A DNA stretch of 64,000 nt, from the NCBI RefSeq assembly GCF_000204925.1, contig NC_015435.1, positions 1,071,160 to 1,135,159 of the forward strand. Direction: 5' to 3'. This document shows, one piece after another, positions 17,790 through 27,719 of this stretch. Source of the DNA: Metallosphaera cuprina Ar-4. Its GTDB lineage: Archaea > Thermoproteota > Thermoprotei_A > Sulfolobales > Sulfolobaceae. Position 1 is the stretch's first letter. Every line of letters starts with the position of its first letter. The position numbers and the translations under genes were made by a program. A model generated the notes under the pieces. The model was not told the origin of the DNA. It did not search any database and saw only the letters and a list, made by a program, of their open reading frames with translations.

Positions 17790-19472
17790 ATGTTCGGACC
17801 CATTCAAGAGGATGGAAAGGTGAGGTTCAGACTATGGGCACCTTACTGCAATGAGGTCAAATTGAGGTTAAACGGCTCAACTTACGCAATGGCGAAGGAC
17901 GAAAGAGGTTATCACGAAGTCGAACTCAACGCGAAAGAGGGAGACAATTATACGTTCTTAACCGATCTGGGGGAGGTTCCAGATCCAGCATCTAGGTATC
18001 AACCCGGAGGAGTTCATGAGAGATCTCAGTTAACGTCGAGGGAGTTCCCATGGGAGGATGAAGGATTTAAGCCCTCTAAGAACAACCTGATCATCTACGA
18101 GCTTCACGTAGGGACCTTCTCCAAGGAGGGGACGTTTAATGGCGTGATAAGTAAACTAGATTACCTATCCGACTTAGGTGTCACGGCCCTTGAGCTCATG
18201 CCGGTTGCACAATTCCCTGGAAACAGGGGATGGGGATACGATGGGGTCTACCTTTACGCGGTACAAAACTCCTATGGAGGTCCGCAAGGACTTAAGAGGC
18301 TGGTTAACGAAGCGCATAAGAGAGGCCTCTCAGTTATACTCGACGTGGTTTACAATCACGTCGGTCCAGAGGGGAATTACATGATCAAACTGGGTCCCTA
18401 CTTCTCAGAGAAATACAAGACCCCATGGGGTCTAACCTTCAATTACGATGATAGAGGGAGCGACGAGGTCAGGAGGTTCGTGCTCGAGAACGTAAAGTAT
18501 TGGATTGACGAGTTCCACATAGACGGGTTTAGGCTTGACGCCGTTCACGCAATATTCGATTCTTCCCCTAAACACATCCTGGAGGAGATCGCTGAAGTGG
18601 CCCACTCTCGCGGAAGGTTCGTTATAGCGGAGAGCGATTTGAACGATCCAAGGATAGTGAACGATAAGGAGAGATGCGGTTACGGAATAGATTCTCAATG
18701 GGTGGATGACTTTCATCACTCGGTCCACGCTTACCTGACAGGGGAGAGAGATGGTTTTTACATGGACTTCGGGGAACTCAGGGACATATCCAAGGCTTTG
18801 ACTGACACCTTCGTATACGATGGGAGGTACTCCAAGTTTAGAGGTAAAACCCACGGAAGACCTATAAATTTGCCTGGTGGAAGCTTCGTCATTTACATTC
18901 AAGATCACGATATGGTAGGCAACAGAGGAGGAGGGGAGAGACTCATATCGTTAATCGATAAGGACGCGTACATGATAGCTGCCGCTCTGTATCTGCTCTC
19001 TCCTTTCATACCCATGATATTTATGGGCGAAGAATACGGGGAGAGGAATCCCTTCCTATACTTTTCAGACTTCTCCGATCCTAAACTGATTGAAGGGGTG
19101 AGGGAGGGAAGAAAAAGAGAGAACGGTCAGGTTAGAGACCCTCAATCTGAGGAAACTTTTTTGAGCTCAAAATTGAGTTTTGAGGTTGACCAAGAGATAC
19201 TTGATACTTACAAGAGGCTGATAGAGATAAGGAAGAGGTTCTTAGATCATGAGAGAGACTTGAAAGTGGTTGTTGGAGAGGATTGGATGATCTTAATAAA
19301 GAAACGACTGCTCATGATGTTCGCGTTTAAAAACTCTGAAATCGCTGTGGATCAGCGGGGAGACCTGCTTTTGTCTTCGAACCCATCCTTCCCTCCTAAA
19401 CTGGTAAGTGGTAGATACAGATTATCGAAAGGCTTCGGCGTATATTTGACTTCAAGGGGATCTAACGCGTAA
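17790..19472 (+). CDS. treZ: Maltooligosyltrehalose trehalohydrolase
   Basis: A 560-residue GH13 enzyme that cleaves trehalose from the end of maltooligosyltrehalose made by TreY. An N-terminal CBM48-like domain ([15 protein letters not shown], residues 12-26) precedes the barrel. GH13 regions are clear: [25 protein letters not shown] with the nucleophile Asp, and IAESDLND with the acid Glu. Region IV reads [12 protein letters not shown], with Asp where Asn is usual. First gene of treZ-treX-treY, the order known from Sulfolobus, with a TATA box upstream. Cytoplasmic; the product trehalose is a compatible solute. Confidence 0.93.
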   Translation: MFGPIQEDGKVRFRLWAPYCNEVKLRLNGSTYAMAKDERGYHEVELNAKEGDNYTFLTDLGEVPDPASRYQPGGVHERSQLTSREFPWEDEGFKPSKNNLIIYELHVGTFSKEGTFNGVISKLDYLSDLGVTALELMPVAQFPGNRGWGYDGVYLYAVQNSYGGPQGLKRLVNEAHKRGLSVILDVVYNHVGPEGNYMIKLGPYFSEKYKTPWGLTFNYDDRGSDEVRRFVLENVKYWIDEFHIDGFRLDAVHAIFDSSPKHILEEIAEVAHSRGRFVIAESDLNDPRIVNDKERCGYGIDSQWVDDFHHSVHAYLTGERDGFYMDFGELRDISKALTDTFVYDGRYSKFRGKTHGRPINLPGGSFVIYIQDHDMVGNRGGGERLISLIDKDAYMIAAALYLLSPFIPMIFMGEEYGERNPFLYFSDFSDPKLIEGVREGRKRENGQVRDPQSEETFLSSKLSFEVDQEILDTYKRLIEIRKRFLDHERDLKVVVGEDWMILIKKRLLMMFAFKNSEIAVDQRGDLLLSSNPSFPPKLVSGRYRLSKGFGVYLTSRGSNA

Positions 19473-19503
19473 AGGATTTTATGCTCGGAGATTATAATCC
19501 TCT

Positions 19504-21657
19504 ATGTTCTTGAGGACCAGGGACATACCTCTGAGGCCTGGGGAACCCTCTCCTTTAGGTGCTACCTGGATGGAGGAAGAGGACGGAGTAAACTTCTCCT
19601 TGTTCTCCGAAAACGCCGAGAGGGTACAACTTGTTCTCTTCTCTCCAAACCAAGACAAACCTAAGGAGGTGATTGAGGTCAAAAACAAGATTGGAGACGT
19701 CTGGCACGTCTTCGTTCCAGGTTTAAGGCCTGGTCAGCTCTACGGCTACAGGGTTCACGGACCCTACAAGCCTGAACAGGGGTATAGGTTCAACGCGAAC
19801 AAGCTACTTATAGATCCTTACGCTAAGGCGATAGACGGTGACGTTGTGTGGGACGATTCTCTCTTCGGTTATAAGATCGGAGATCCTGGGGAGGACATGT
19901 CTTTCGATGAGAGGGATTCTGCCAAGTTCGTTCCTAAGAGCGTGGTGATCGACCCTTACTTTGATTGGGACGACGAGTCTTGGATGAGATCTAGAAGGAA
20001 AAACGTTCAGTTAAAGGACGCAATCATCTATGAGGCTCACGTAAGGGGAATGACCAAGCTGAAAGGGGACGTCAGTGATAACGTCAGAGGTACGTTCAGT
20101 GGGTTATCATCCCAGACAACAATCAATTATCTTAAGGACTTAGGCGTTACCACGCTCGAGCTGATGCCAGTACATCACTTTGTGGACCAGAGATTCTTAA
20201 TTGAAAAGGGTTTGAAGAACTATTGGGGTTACGATCCTATCAACTACTTCTCCCCCGCTTGTAGATACTCTAGTAGAGGTTGTAAGGGTGAACAAGTTGT
20301 CGAGTTCAAGGAGATGATTAACGAACTGCACAACGCCGGGATAGAGGTGATAATTGACGTAGTTTACAACCACACAGGTGAGGGAAATCACTTGGGGCCT
20401 ACCCTTAGTTTCAAAGGGGTTGACAACCTAGCGTATTACACTCTTCAGCCAGACAACAAGAGATTTTACTTAGACTTCACCGGGACAGGAAACACGTTAA
20501 ACCTCAGTCATCCCAGGGTTATACAAATGGTTTTAGATAGCTTAAGATATTGGGTTCAAGAGATGCACGTTGACGGTTTCAGGTTTGACCTAGCTGCAGC
20601 CTTGGCCAGGGAGCTCTACAACGTCAACATGCTAAACACGTTCTTCATAGCCATACAACAGGATCCCGTACTCTCCCAGGTTAAGCTGATTGCCGAGCCT
20701 TGGGATGTGGGTCCAGGAGGATACCAGGTGGGTAACTTCCCTTATATGTGGGCTGAGTGGAACGGAAAATATAGAGACGCGATAAGGAGATTCTGGCGAG
20801 GTGAGGCACTACCCTACTCCGAGATCGCTGACAGGCTTCTAGGGTCTCCTGATCTTTACTTAGGTAATAACAAGACGCCTTTCGCTAGCATAAACTACAT
20901 CACCTCTCACGATGGGTTCACACTAGAGGATCTAGTGAGTTATAACCAAAAGCACAACGAGGCGAACGGTCTTAATAACCAGGACGGAATGAACGAGAAC
21001 TACAGCTGGAACTGCGGAAATGAAGGACCCACGGGGGACCCTAACGTCCTGAACTGTAGGGAGAGGCAGAAGAGGAACTTTGCAATCACGCTTTTCACGA
21101 GTCAGGGAACCCCTATGATTTTAGGAGGAGACGAACTGAGTAGGACTCAAAGGGGTAACAACAACGCCTTCAATCAAGACAATGAGATAAGCTGGTATGA
21201 TTGGAACCTAGACGATAGGAGGAGAGCTTTCCTAGAGTTTTTGACTAAGCTCATCAAGTTCTACAAAGCCCATCCCGTGTTCAGGAGGAGTAGGTACTTT
21301 CAAGGGAGGAAGCTACGAGGTCAACCTTTGAAGGACGTTACGTTCTTAAACGTTGAAGGAAAGGAGGTAGAACAGAGCGCTTGGAACTCCCCAACCAATA
21401 CCGTGATATTCATTCTAGAGGGAAGCGCTATTGATGAAATAAACAAGTACGGTGAGAGAATAGCAGACGACACTTTCCTTGTGGTCCTCAACGCAAATCC
21501 AAATCCTGTAAAGTTCAAACCTCCGCCCGGTAAATGGGAGATGGTGTTCTCCTCACTGACTAGGGAACCCAGGCAAGAGGAGAGAACGCTGGAAGGAGGA
21601 AAGGAGGTTGAGTTAGAGGGTAGGCTTTCCCTAGTTTTCAGGAGGATAGAGTTTTGA
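19504..21657 (+). CDS. treX: Glycogen debranching enzyme TreX
   Basis: A 717-residue GH13 isoamylase-type enzyme that hydrolyses alpha-1,6 branches of glycogen and supplies linear maltodextrins for TreY. An N-terminal CBM48 domain (GATWMEEEDGVNFSLFSE) precedes the barrel with EVIIDVVYNHTGEG, VDGFRFDLAAAL (nucleophile Asp), IAEPWDVGPGG (acid Glu) and NYITSHDGFTLEDL (third Asp). It begins 31 nt after treZ, and its TGA overlaps the TTG start of treY by 3 nt. Length and motifs match characterised Sulfolobus TreX. Confidence 0.94.
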   Translation: MFLRTRDIPLRPGEPSPLGATWMEEEDGVNFSLFSENAERVQLVLFSPNQDKPKEVIEVKNKIGDVWHVFVPGLRPGQLYGYRVHGPYKPEQGYRFNANKLLIDPYAKAIDGDVVWDDSLFGYKIGDPGEDMSFDERDSAKFVPKSVVIDPYFDWDDESWMRSRRKNVQLKDAIIYEAHVRGMTKLKGDVSDNVRGTFSGLSSQTTINYLKDLGVTTLELMPVHHFVDQRFLIEKGLKNYWGYDPINYFSPACRYSSRGCKGEQVVEFKEMINELHNAGIEVIIDVVYNHTGEGNHLGPTLSFKGVDNLAYYTLQPDNKRFYLDFTGTGNTLNLSHPRVIQMVLDSLRYWVQEMHVDGFRFDLAAALARELYNVNMLNTFFIAIQQDPVLSQVKLIAEPWDVGPGGYQVGNFPYMWAEWNGKYRDAIRRFWRGEALPYSEIADRLLGSPDLYLGNNKTPFASINYITSHDGFTLEDLVSYNQKHNEANGLNNQDGMNENYSWNCGNEGPTGDPNVLNCRERQKRNFAITLFTSQGTPMILGGDELSRTQRGNNNAFNQDNEISWYDWNLDDRRRAFLEFLTKLIKFYKAHPVFRRSRYFQGRKLRGQPLKDVTFLNVEGKEVEQSAWNSPTNTVIFILEGSAIDEINKYGERIADDTFLVVLNANPNPVKFKPPPGKWEMVFSSLTREPRQEERTLEGGKEVELEGRLSLVFRRIEF

Positions 21658-23795
21658 TAGCGACTTATAGGCTTCAATTGAACAAGGACTTCAATTTCGA
21701 TAACGCCGTTTCAACACTTGATTACTTGAAAGACTTGGGAATATCTCACATTTACTTATCCCCTGTCCTGAGGGCTAGACCTTCGAGCTCTCACGGTTAC
21801 GACGTAATAGACCACTCACAAATAAATGAGGAGCTAGGAGGTGAATCCGGTTATCTCAGATTGATATCAGAGGCTAGGAAGAGGTCGCTCGGGATAATAC
21901 AAGACATCGTTCCGAATCATATGGCGGTTCATAGTCAGAATCAAAGGTTAATGGACCTGTTAGAGAAGTGGAGAGAGAGCAAATACTACGATTACTTCGA
22001 CCACTACGATGACGATAAGCTCATCCTTCCGTTACTAGAGGACAGTTTGGACAAGGTTATAGATGAGGGGAAAATCAGAGTTGAAGGGAAGAGGATAGTT
22101 TATCAGGATTTAAGTTTACCAATAAACCAGAAGGGGTTAGAATATCTTAATCAAAGGCGGAGTTTATCAAGGGATGAGTTAAAGACTTTACTCTCACTAC
22201 AACATTACGATTTGAGACCCTGGAGGGAGAGCCCTAACTATAGGAGGTTCTTCGCCGTTAACGACTTGATAGCTATAAGAGTGGAGTTGGAGCACGTCTT
22301 TAAGGAGTCTCACGATTACATAACGTCTTTTCCAGTTGACGGCTTTAGGGTAGATCACATAGACGGTCTTTACGACCCTGAGGACTACCTAAAGAGGTTA
22401 GCCAAAAAAGGTAAGCTAATCTACGTTGAGAAGATACTAGGGATCCACGAGAGGGTCAGAGAGAGCTGGCCTGTTGTCGGAACAACTGGTTACGACTTCT
22501 TGAACTGGGTAAACATGATCCTCGTAGACAACGTAGAGGAGATGATGAAGATCTACGAGGAGTTCTTAGGAAAGAAGGTTAACCTAGAAGAAACAATTGT
22601 TGAATCTAAGAGGCTGATAGCGAACACGCTGTTCAAGAGCGACATTGAGAGGCTGTCCAAGATCCTTAACGTGGATTACGAGTACCTCGTCGACTTCCTG
22701 GTTTGTCTCAAGGTATACAGGAGCTACTCCCCTGAGGATAAGGAAATAGCTGAATGCGACAAGGAAGGTAAGATAGATAGAGACAAGGTCCCGAGGTTAC
22801 AACAATATATGCCTGCAATATTCGCAAAGGGATATGAGGACACCGCATTGTTCAGATACAACGCTCTGATATCCTTAAATGAGGTTGGGAGTGACCTAAC
22901 TAAAATGAAGGCAAGCGTTGACGAACTTCACGCTTTCAACTCCTCTAGATTGAACACGCTGTCGATGAACGCCACCTCAACTCACGATACCAAGTTCAGT
23001 GAGGACGTGAGGGCCAGAATATCGGTCCTCTCTGAAATCCCTAAGTTATGGAGGGAGAAGGTCTTCTATTGGCACGATCTCCTAAAGCCTAGAGTTGACA
23101 GAAACGACGAATATAGACTCTATCAAACCCTCGTAGGGAGTTACGAGAACTCCAAGGAATATCAAACTAGGTTAAAAGAACACATGATAAAGGTAGTTAG
23201 AGAGGCTAAAGTCAACACGACCTGGGAGAACCCTAACAGGGAGTATGAGGAAGAACTACTATCCCTTGTGGATGAGGTCACTACTAACCGAGCGTTCCTA
23301 AACGATTTCTTTGAGCTCGAGAACGTGGTGCTCCCACTAGGTTATAAGAAGTCTTTAATCACCTTAGCGATTAAGGTGCTCAGTCCTGGAGTTCCTGACT
23401 TTTATCAAGGAACAGAAACGTGGAGGTTCCTCTTAACCGATCCGAACAATAGAAGACCTGTAGATTTCAAGAAATTGAAGGAGTTAATGAAACAGCTCAA
23501 GGAGTTACCTGAGCCTGATCTACAGGACGAAAGGGTCAAGCTTTGGTTCACAAAGAGGTTGCTAGCCTTAAGAGGTCAAACTAACGTTTCGGATTACAGG
23601 CCGGTGAAGCACGGATTTAGAGTCGGTAACGTGATAGTGCTCTTCCGTCCTAGAGTTAGTGAGAGGTCGTCAGAGACCGTAAACCTGGATGGATATTACA
23701 TTAACGTGTTAACCGGGGAAAAGCTGAGAGCAGTTGACTTGAGCTCCACCGAAAGGTATGGGGTAGTTGTACTAGTGAGTCTTCAGCGTTTCTAA
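21654..23795 (+). CDS. treY: Maltooligosyltrehalose synthase
   Basis: A 713-residue GH13 enzyme that isomerises the reducing-end alpha-1,4 bond of a maltodextrin into an alpha,alpha-1,1 bond. The start TYRLQLNKDFNFD is typical for TreY. Catalytic regions are GIIQDIVPNHMAVH, VDGFRVDHIDGL, IYVEKILG and TSTHDTKFSEDVRAR. The start is TTG at 21654, overlapping the treX stop (TTGA), so translation is likely coupled. With TreZ it converts glycogen ends into trehalose. Confidence 0.94.
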   Translation: MIATYRLQLNKDFNFDNAVSTLDYLKDLGISHIYLSPVLRARPSSSHGYDVIDHSQINEELGGESGYLRLISEARKRSLGIIQDIVPNHMAVHSQNQRLMDLLEKWRESKYYDYFDHYDDDKLILPLLEDSLDKVIDEGKIRVEGKRIVYQDLSLPINQKGLEYLNQRRSLSRDELKTLLSLQHYDLRPWRESPNYRRFFAVNDLIAIRVELEHVFKESHDYITSFPVDGFRVDHIDGLYDPEDYLKRLAKKGKLIYVEKILGIHERVRESWPVVGTTGYDFLNWVNMILVDNVEEMMKIYEEFLGKKVNLEETIVESKRLIANTLFKSDIERLSKILNVDYEYLVDFLVCLKVYRSYSPEDKEIAECDKEGKIDRDKVPRLQQYMPAIFAKGYEDTALFRYNALISLNEVGSDLTKMKASVDELHAFNSSRLNTLSMNATSTHDTKFSEDVRARISVLSEIPKLWREKVFYWHDLLKPRVDRNDEYRLYQTLVGSYENSKEYQTRLKEHMIKVVREAKVNTTWENPNREYEEELLSLVDEVTTNRAFLNDFFELENVVLPLGYKKSLITLAIKVLSPGVPDFYQGTETWRFLLTDPNNRRPVDFKKLKELMKQLKELPEPDLQDERVKLWFTKRLLALRGQTNVSDYRPVKHGFRVGNVIVLFRPRVSERSSETVNLDGYYINVLTGEKLRAVDLSSTERYGVVVLVSLQRF

Positions 23796-24079
23796 GCTAG
23801 TCGTCTGAAAGGTTGACCCGCTAAACAAGGAGTTAGAGCTCTTCTGTTCAATTCAACCCTCGCTTGTGGAAACTCGTTGATTCTTGGATCCCTCGTCTCA
23901 ACTGCTAGTCATCCCTAATAACGTTTCAACTCAGAATCAACTTCTCGTGACACGTAATCTCGTGATCGATAGGAATTTAGCGATCGAGATTTCAAAGGAA
24001 CTGCCCTTTTTATTAACCGGGGGGTTAAAAACAGACGAAGTTAGCAAAAGTTCATTTAAGCTTAGCTACACTTTTAGCT

Positions 24080-26077
24080 ATGATAACCGTCCTTGAGCAG
24101 AGCGGGACTTACAAAGTTAAAATTAACGAACCCGTTACGCCTGTAGATTTCGACTTTAACGGTTTGCCTAGTTCAAAGAAGGTGGAAGATCTAGGAATCT
24201 CTATCCAAGAGGATGAAGAGATTAACGTCGTAAAGAAGTTGGGACTGAGGGATCACGTTATAGGTCTAGGAGAGAAGGCCTTTGAGTTGGATAGAAGGAG
24301 AAGGAAGTTCGTAATGTATAACGTGGACGCCGGAGCCTTCAACAAGTATTCAGATCCGCTGTACGTAAACATACCCTTTATTATAATTGCAAATCAAGAA
24401 AGCGCTAGAGGATATTTCTTTAATTCGGCTTCAAAGTTAATATTTGATATTGGTCAAGGAAACTATGACGAAATTAGGATAACGATCCCAGAGGATGGCG
24501 CCGAGATCTTCGTGTTTGAGGGACCTAAGATTGAGAGCGTACTAGAGAGGTACTCTAAACTAACGGGTTTACCTTATCTTCCACCGTCTTGGGCGTTCGG
24601 GTACATGATCTCGAGGTTCTCCTATTATCCTCAAGAGAGAATAGTTGAGTTGATAGATTCCTTGAATCGAGAGGGGTTTCCGGTATCAGCCGTGTTCTTA
24701 GACATAGACTTTATGGACGCGTTTAAACTCTTCACTTGGCATCCTGAAAGGTTCAGGGATCCAGACAAGTTCATAAAAGAAGTTCACTCCAGAGGGGCAA
24801 AGATAATAACTATTGTAGACCACAGCGTTAGGGTAGATCAGAGTTACTCGGTGTTCAGATCGGGCTTGGGGCTTTACTGTGAGACCGATAGAGGAGATCT
24901 CTTCGTTGGGAAGCTGTGGCCAGGTAACTGCGTTTACCCCGACTTCTTCATGGCGGAAACTAGAGAGTGGTGGGCTAACTTAATCAAGGAGTGGATCTCT
25001 TCAGGTGTGGACGGTATATGGCTTGACATGAACGAGCCCACGGATTTCACCAAACTGTTTCAAGTTCGGGAGGTAATCAAACCTCCTCTCTCATTTAAAG
25101 AGAACCCTGAGCTTTACGTCTTCCCAGGAGGGGTTATGCATAAGCTTAGAGGTAAGGTTGTCAGACACGAAAGGGTTAGGAACGCTTATCCGTTGTATGA
25201 GGCCATGGCGACCTATCAAGGGATGAAAGGAGCTGGGAAGGAACCTTTCATTTTGAGCAGATCGGGTTATGCGGGCATTCAAAGGTACGCAGGGATATGG
25301 ACTGGCGATAACACGTCCTCCTGGGATCAGCTCAAACTTCAGCTTCAGCTCGTTTTAGGGCTCTCTATATCAGGTGTGCCTTACGTTGGGATGGACATCG
25401 GAGGCTTTCAAGGTAGAGAGTTCCCTGAAATAGATAACTCACCTGAACTCCTCGTTAGACACTTTCAAATAGCGATGTTCTTTCCTTTGTTTAGGACGCA
25501 CAAAAACAAAGACGGAATCGACACGGAGCCCATTTACCTACCCTCGCTGTATAAGGAGAAAGTAAGGAGCGTCTTTAAAGTGAGACATAGGTTCTTACCT
25601 TACTTGTACTCCTTGGCAAAGGAATCTCATGCTACAGGTCATCCTATTTTAAGACCCCTCTTTTATGAGTTTCAAGACGATGAGGACTCCTATAGGATAG
25701 ATGACGAGTACATGATTGGTAAGTTCCTATTGTACGCCCCTCTCGTAACTAAGGAGGAAAGTAGAACCGCTTACTTACCGAGGGAGAAGTGGGTGGATTT
25801 CTGGACGGGTGAGGAACTGAGCGGATGGGTGAGAACCGAGGACGAGCTTCCCATATACGTAAGGGAAGGTTCTATAATACCTCTCTCTAACAGTGACCTT
25901 TTAGTGTGTGGTAGACCTCATATACCTTTCGACGGGATATCGATTGAGGACGATGAGCTAAAGTTTGAAACGCCTAGATACCTGAACTCGTTGATGATCA
26001 ATGGAAAGAGCGGATGGATTACGATAAGTGTGGGGAAGGAAGTTAAGAGCGTCAACTTAGAAACCTTAGGGCAGTGA
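24080..26077 (+). CDS. malA: Alpha-glucosidase MalA (GH31)
   Basis: A 665-residue glycoside hydrolase family 31 enzyme that releases glucose from maltose and maltodextrins. The nucleophile Asp lies in GIWLDMNEPTDF (about residue 315) and the acid Asp in GIWTGDNTSSWD (about 410). LGEKAFELDRRRRKFVMYNVDAGA matches the N-terminal half of Sulfolobus MalA over its length. It is slightly shorter at the C-terminus than S. solfataricus MalA (about 693). It follows treY after 284 bp with its own A/T-rich promoter (CATTTAAGCTTAG near 24054), so it is likely a separate transcript. Confidence 0.93.
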   Translation: MITVLEQSGTYKVKINEPVTPVDFDFNGLPSSKKVEDLGISIQEDEEINVVKKLGLRDHVIGLGEKAFELDRRRRKFVMYNVDAGAFNKYSDPLYVNIPFIIIANQESARGYFFNSASKLIFDIGQGNYDEIRITIPEDGAEIFVFEGPKIESVLERYSKLTGLPYLPPSWAFGYMISRFSYYPQERIVELIDSLNREGFPVSAVFLDIDFMDAFKLFTWHPERFRDPDKFIKEVHSRGAKIITIVDHSVRVDQSYSVFRSGLGLYCETDRGDLFVGKLWPGNCVYPDFFMAETREWWANLIKEWISSGVDGIWLDMNEPTDFTKLFQVREVIKPPLSFKENPELYVFPGGVMHKLRGKVVRHERVRNAYPLYEAMATYQGMKGAGKEPFILSRSGYAGIQRYAGIWTGDNTSSWDQLKLQLQLVLGLSISGVPYVGMDIGGFQGREFPEIDNSPELLVRHFQIAMFFPLFRTHKNKDGIDTEPIYLPSLYKEKVRSVFKVRHRFLPYLYSLAKESHATGHPILRPLFYEFQDDEDSYRIDDEYMIGKFLLYAPLVTKEESRTAYLPREKWVDFWTGEELSGWVRTEDELPIYVREGSIIPLSNSDLLVCGRPHIPFDGISIEDDELKFETPRYLNSLMINGKSGWITISVGKEVKSVNLETLGQ

Positions 26078-26140
26078 TCTTACGTCAACTGTGAAGCCTA
26101 AGAGAAGCTCTGCGAACGAAGGGCGTAAAGAGGGAAAAAA

Positions 26141-27577
26141 TTACTTCGCTTCGGTTAACACAGCCTTCTTCTGTTCCCTAGCCTGGAACCTATAGTTCCT
26201 CACAGTCATGGCGATTACTAAGTTAAGCACCGCCATCACGATTCCAACTGTGAAGATAAGGTCGAAAGCAGTTGAGCTAGGTAGAATCTCTACCATGTAA
26301 GTGCCGTCAAAAGGTAGGACGAAGGCCCCCTGATAACTTGACATTATCGAGGTAGTTATCACTGGACCTACAGCACTTCCTATGTTCCTTATCAGCGTGT
26401 TCATTCCTATCCCGACTCCTCTATCCTCTTGAGGAAGGGATACAGAGATCATATTCACTATGGGTATCATTAGGCAGAGTAGTCCTACCATTCCCACCAT
26501 AGAGTCAATTGTTACGTCTGAAGGTGTAGATCTGTTAACTATTAACATGTAAAATCCGAGCATCATCACTAAGGAGCCGATAGCTAGGATAGGCTTTGGT
26601 CCTATCTTGTTGATAAGCCTACCTAACAACGGGCCTATTATGAACATAACTAAGGTGGAGGGGGCAAGAGTTAGACCGGCAGAGATCACGTCTAGATCTA
26701 AGCCAAATGGATGCGGAAGCTGTGTATAATATATTATCCCATAGAACAACGCTAAGATCATGATACCCGACACCAGCCCAGCTATGTTTGCCGCTAACAC
26801 GTTCCTTATCTTCAATAACCTAAGCTCTATAACCGGACTCTTAGCTCTTGGTTCGTACCACCCGAACGCCCCTAGGAACGCTATCCCTGGTATCAGTAGG
26901 GATAGTGACTGAAGGGAGAACCAGCCCCAACTGGACTCCTGAGTCAAGTAGATTAGGATAAGCGTCACTCCTGCGGTAAGTGTGGAGAACCCAACGTAGT
27001 CTATTGTAGCCTTTTTCCTGACGCCCGTATGAGGCACCATCTTTACCGCTAGGAAGAACAGCAACAGAGATATGACGAACGCTATGTGAAACGCGTATTG
27101 CCAGCCCAGATCTTGGTCGATAAACGCTCCTACTACTAGACCTAAGGCAGTACCTATTCCCATAGTTCCGCTAATTATACCCTGAGCCGTAGCGATCATC
27201 TCTGGGGGCAACACGTCAGTAATTATGGCCAAACTCAATGGGAACACCGCGAAGCCCAACCCCTGTAACGCTCTCGCAGCTATTAAGAAGTATATGTTGG
27301 GAGAAAACCCTGCCATAACTACAGCAACAGTGTAAAAGCCCATCGAAAGTAAGAACATCCTCCTTTTACCGTAAATGTCTCCTAGTTTTCCAAAAATCGG
27401 AGATACAACCGCTCCAACAATAGTGAAGGCTGAGGTGACCCACGCCACTAAAGTCTCCGTAGTGCTGAAGTCCTGCTGGATCTTCGGTACAGCTGGGACG
27501 ACCATCGTTTCAACGTAGTTCACTAGGAGGGAAACAGATAGGAGTATTAGTAAAGTCTCCTGAGCTTTCTTGTCCAT
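26141..27577 (-). CDS. DHA2-family multidrug:proton antiporter (MFS)
   Basis: A 478-residue MFS exporter with about 14 membrane segments, the size of the DHA2 (EmrB/QacA) group. The loop motif is GKLGDIYGKRRMFL, and the exporter motif C appears as GMGIGTALGLVVGAFI in segment 5. It probably expels hydrophobic drugs. A 10-bp perfect inverted repeat flanks its promoter (27580-27618), implying control by a dimeric repressor encoded elsewhere. Convergent with malA. Confidence 0.85.
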   Translation of the reverse strand: MDKKAQETLLILLSVSLLVNYVETMVVPAVPKIQQDFSTTETLVAWVTSAFTIVGAVVSPIFGKLGDIYGKRRMFLLSMGFYTVAVVMAGFSPNIYFLIAARALQGLGFAVFPLSLAIITDVLPPEMIATAQGIISGTMGIGTALGLVVGAFIDQDLGWQYAFHIAFVISLLLFFLAVKMVPHTGVRKKATIDYVGFSTLTAGVTLILIYLTQESSWGWFSLQSLSLLIPGIAFLGAFGWYEPRAKSPVIELRLLKIRNVLAANIAGLVSGIMILALFYGIIYYTQLPHPFGLDLDVISAGLTLAPSTLVMFIIGPLLGRLINKIGPKPILAIGSLVMMLGFYMLIVNRSTPSDVTIDSMVGMVGLLCLMIPIVNMISVSLPQEDRGVGIGMNTLIRNIGSAVGPVITTSIMSSYQGAFVLPFDGTYMVEILPSSTAFDLIFTVGIVMAVLNLVIAMTVRNYRFQAREQKKAVLTEAK

Positions 27578-27579
27578 AG

Positions 27580-27618
27580 TATATCGAAAGAGCTAGCATA
27601 TTAATAGTTTTCGATATA
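27580..27618. promoter_or_regulatory. Inverted-repeat operator flanking exporter promoter
   Basis: TATATCGAAA (27580-27589) and its exact reverse complement TTTCGATATA (27609-27618) are separated by 19 nt. Between them lies TATTAATA on the minus strand, the probable TATA box of the exporter gene that starts at 27577. One arm touches the start codon and the other covers the upstream promoter side, as in operators of TetR/MarR/PadR-type repressors. Confidence 0.6.
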
Positions 27619-27690
27619 TCTTTTTTTCACAAGTCTCAAGTGCCTGAACGAGTCGTTCTAGAATAATTCTATCCGGTTAAAGGAAAACGC

Positions 27691-27697
27691 TTATAAT
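27691..27697 (+). promoter_or_regulatory. TATA box of thiC
   Basis: TTATAAT is centred about 26 nt upstream of the thiC ATG at 27720. No thiamine riboswitch-like structure is seen; the leader is too short for one. Confidence 0.5.
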
Positions 27698-27719
27698 CAG
27701 GTTCATAATCAACTTATAT

